From Blattamonas nauphoetae (Eukaryota > Preaxostyla > Oxymonadida), in assembly GCA_033064195.1 (NCBI GenBank), contig JARBJD010000592.1:1-30861 (forward strand): 30,861 bases of DNA, in the 5' to 3' direction. Each line of letters begins with the position of its first letter. The stretch's first letter is position 1. The notes under the pieces are model-generated. The model made no database searches, had not been told where the DNA came from, and saw only the letters and a program-made list of their open reading frames with translations. A program made the position numbers and the translations under genes. This document shows, piece by piece, positions 28,390-30,861 of the stretch.

Positions 28390-30000
28390 CAGTCGGTCGG
28401 ACTGTTGAGTAATTTGTAACTCTCGTAATCGAGTCCCATTCTTCATTCTTGTATGATTTCTCGGTTTTACAAAAACAAAGAAACTGAAAGAGTCGTGAAG
28501 TTGTGAGAAAGTTTCATGAATGGAAAGAGTGTATTAGAAGGGGCTTCGTGGTTCTGGAGACCAAACTTCTTTGTTTGAGAGGTACTTTTGCTTCCTTTGC
28601 TCGACTCTCCCAGGCCTTGTTGTCCGATCTTACGTTTTCCTTAATCACCTCAAAACGGATTGAGACACTCGGCATTGTTCTCCATCATTCCCATAGAAGA
28701 CCTCCAGACCCGCTCGCTGAAAAGCTGCTCTGATGTTCTCTCCTGTGGTGGCTGACTGAAATGCACTCAAGAATTGCTGAAGACAACGACCAATTGATGA
28801 CGAGTTGTCGTCGTATTTGAGACGTGAGAGTTGTCGTTTCATGATACCGAATGTCACGCAGTCTAGTGGCTGTAGATAGTGCGTGGCATTCGGTGGAGTG
28901 TAGAGGGCGATACCAGCATTTGAGAGAGTCAGCTCAGCCGCTTCTCCAAGATGGACACTGGAGTTGTCCACAAGGAGAACAGCTGGTGCTTTCGGCTTTC
29001 GTAGTATGGTTCGCTGTTCGGTCACGTAGTCAAGGAGAACATTCTCCAACCAACTATCAAATTTCTCCTGTGTAAATCCTCCTTTCTCATTTTCCTCAAC
29101 CACCATTTGGTCCTCATCCATTATTCCCATCTTTTCTAAGTCCTTCTCGTCCATGGGAGCACGCAACACACAGTGAAGGGGAGTGCTTTTCCATGAAGGG
29201 AGATCGCGGCCATCGCAGAGAAACGGGGACAGTTTGCGGAACTGGAAAATGAAGAGGTTTCGCAGAAAGTTCGACAGCACCAACCACGCAATGACCAATC
29301 GAGTCTTGTTTAGGCTGATAGCCGACCTCATCGGCGTTGATGAACAGAAGTGGATGAACCGTTTTGATGAGTGATTCGAGGTGTGTCATATATTCGTCGA
29401 TGTCTTGAATTCTTACAGCCGTTCTTGAAGAAGTCATCGGAGCAGTGGAATGAAGAGCGATCTCCTTCGAATTCAACCGAACAAAGTCATATGGGAAAGT
29501 TCGGTTGATGTCCGTTCGATTGGTTTTCGGAAACCCAATCAAATATTTGAGATGGGATCCATGGCTGGCCTCTCAAACTGTCCTCCTTGATCAAATTTAG
29601 TAATTCTTCTTTCTGCTTTCGTGATAGTATGCTGTTTTCTTTTCCTCTACTGGAACGTAGTAAGAGCCGTGTCGAATTTGGGAGACTTGCGATGGTGTAC
29701 AACCCACTATATCTGCGATGAGTTGTCTTGGGATCGTTCCATGTATCGAAGTTTTTTCCAGTTCGATTAGTTTCTTTATCCCGTCAGCATTCGATGACCA
29801 CGACAGTCGAACAATCTGATCAGCATACGTGAATGAATCGTTTCTAGGAAAGCTGACCATCAATTTTGACAGGATGTGGAAGTGTGATACACGAGACTGA
29901 CTAAGGTCTGGTACTTTTTTCATTTTCGAAGAAAACAAGAATTCTACAGTTTCGACAATGACATGACCGGTTACAAATTACTCAACAGTCCGACTGACTG
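28390..30000. mobile_element. pogo/Tigger-like (Tc1-mariner superfamily) element inserted in the host gene
   Basis: The element is 1611 bp, bracketed by TA (28388-28389 and 30001-30002), with 31-bp TIRs (28390-28420 and 29970-30000). The TIRs begin CAGTC(G/A)GTCGGACTGTTGAG and differ at one base. The near-identical TIRs suggest a fairly recent insertion. The interior encodes one minus-strand DDD transposase. Removing element plus one TA joins GDVIV-type sequence VVDVIV to ISNGLLSSPVVIL in the host frame. Confidence 0.9.
28645..29938 (-). pseudogene. pogo/Tigger-like DDD transposase, frame-broken
   Basis: The N-terminus has a helix-turn-helix-like part (GIKKLIELEKTSIHG, LIADIVGCTPSQVSQIRHG) and a second CENP-B-like helical part (RKQKEELLNLIKEDSLRGQP, IFDWVSENQ). 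The DDE_1 core has FINADEVGYQ (first Asp), AVLLVDNSSVH (second Asp) and TPPNATHYLQPLDCVTFGIM (third Asp). Thirty-four residues separate the second and third Asp, and the DDD triad is typical of pogo/Tigger. Frame changes of one base occur near 29630, 29540 and 29260; the last frame ends in TGA at 28645. Either the copy is inactive or the assembly has indels. All catalytic residues are present. Confidence 0.85.
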
Positions 30001-30002
30001 TA

Positions 30003-30711
30003 TCTCCAACGGCCTCCTCTCCTCGCCAGTCGTCATTTTGAACAGTGACCTTCTGATTACATCCGATTCAGACAGGTTGTGTTCATTTCTAGTCTCACTC
30101 GAGAGTCCATCCTCAGCCGCAGCATCGATGATCAGAGTGGAGATGGACTCCACACTTACTCTTTCTTTATCGTCATTTTCCTTTTCAGTCCCTTCATCCA
30201 TCAAAAGTATCATCTTTTCTTCTTTTGGCGTTGTCAACGTTGATTCTTGTCGTGTTCAGAAGACGACACTCTCCCAACCTTTCTTGGTGTCCACCCAGTT
30301 ATCTCACACAATCTCCAACACCTCCTTCCTCTCTTCCACTTTCAAGACTTCTGCCTTCGTCCTCTCCGACTGCCACTTACTCTCCATCGAAAACACCACA
30401 ATTGTTAACAACTCTTTCAACACCTCGCTTCTTGAAGGATCGTCTTCCCAAATCTCATTTCTTTCTTTGACAGTCTCCAACAACTCTATCAACTCAGACG
30501 CATCCCTTTCGCACTCTCCATCCTTCCCATTCCAACTTCAGATGACACACCTTCCTTCCACATCTCATTGTCTTCATTCACACCCTCACAAACAACCCCA
30601 ACACCACAGTTCGTCTCTGTCACGTCTGAATGTCGCTTGAATCTGATCCTCGTGAATACCACATTCTCGCACTCCAACAGCGGCCCATTAGGAAGCCGGC
30701 AGTTCTTGTGA
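30003..30711 (+). CDS. Large pectin-lyase-like surface repeat protein, segment 4 (3' part)
   Basis: Continues segment 3 in frame: ISNGLLSSPVVILNSDLLIT, TLTLSLSSFSFSVPSS, FGVVNVDSCRVQKTTL, STFKTSAFVLSDCHLLSIEN, SSQISFLSLTVSNNSIN. Around 30500 the coding character moves to another frame (FHISLSSFTPSQTTPTPQFV, LILVNTTFSHSNSGPLGSR), which ends in TGA at 30709-30711. No membrane anchor is seen before that stop, whereas related proteins often end in a helix and a short tail. The true end may therefore lie outside the window, or the gene is cut again. Confidence 0.65.
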
Positions 30712-30861
30712 AATGGACAGCGAGGCAGCCTCTTCTTTGCGACGAAGGGTTGTTTGTGAGGATTGCTTGTGATGGTCTCTCAGTCTAAGTGACATGTTTT
30801 CATGTCTTACTCTTACTGTTGAGGGCCGTGTAAAACATGTGCTGGTTGATTTTAATCATGA
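30712..30861. other. Window edge, nothing assigned
   Basis: A GACATG..CATGTC palindrome at about 30790-30806 and an ACATGTTTT / AAAACATGT pair (about 30792 and 30832) are present, but no gene or element can be defined within 150 bp. Confidence 0.3.

Noticed and set aside
28645-29938. TGA read as Trp to explain broken frames
   Set aside because: TGA ends the recognisable genes and the breaks are one-base frame changes, not in-frame TGA codons at Trp positions.

Overview
The window looks like nuclear DNA of a protist that reads UAA and UAG as glutamine and stops only at UGA. In at least six unrelated coding regions, TAA or TAG codons sit in frame inside otherwise continuous coding sequence, and the recognisable host genes end in TGA. 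One case is a TAG, ATG, TGA tail at 17429-17421. Together with GT-AG introns, large pectin-lyase-like surface proteins and many DNA transposons, this fits an oxymonad of the Streblomastix kind best. A hexamitid diplomonad or a ciliate cannot be excluded. The organism call is inference; the codon pattern is read directly.

Layout. 1-3.6 kb: two minus-strand genes of a virus-like integrant (a peptidase S74 tail-type protein and a repeat-domain protein) sharing one promoter-like motif. 4.16-5.0 kb: a 30-bp minisatellite. 5.4-7.2 kb: a minus-strand transposase of a family I cannot name (DFKENW, SDTGPHFRN and HGKNCCDSEFG motifs). 7.585-10.107 kb: a hAT-like element with 18-bp TIRs and an 8-bp target duplication, filled with a cytoskeleton-type coding sequence instead of a transposase. 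10.23-10.81 kb: a 32-bp minisatellite. 10.85-12.86 kb: unrecognised plus-strand coding exons. 13.1-16.6 kb: a minus-strand anoctamin (TMEM16) gene and an adjoining exon. 17.4-19.9 kb: a minus-strand coiled-coil gene. 20-21.4 kb: AT-rich intergenic DNA.

21.45-30.7 kb is one plus-strand gene for a large pectin-lyase-like repeat protein, cut into four pieces by three unrelated DNA transposons. These are a 1598-bp Mutator-like element (9-bp target duplication), an 860-bp MITE (4-bp duplication) and a 1611-bp pogo/Tigger-like element (TA duplication). At all three sites, removing the element plus one target copy restores the host reading frame exactly.

Caveat: conserved coding regions here, host and transposon alike, carry single-base frame changes every few hundred bases. 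This may be uncorrected indels in the assembly rather than general pseudogenisation, so many CDS entries are envelopes of a gene rather than exact exon models.
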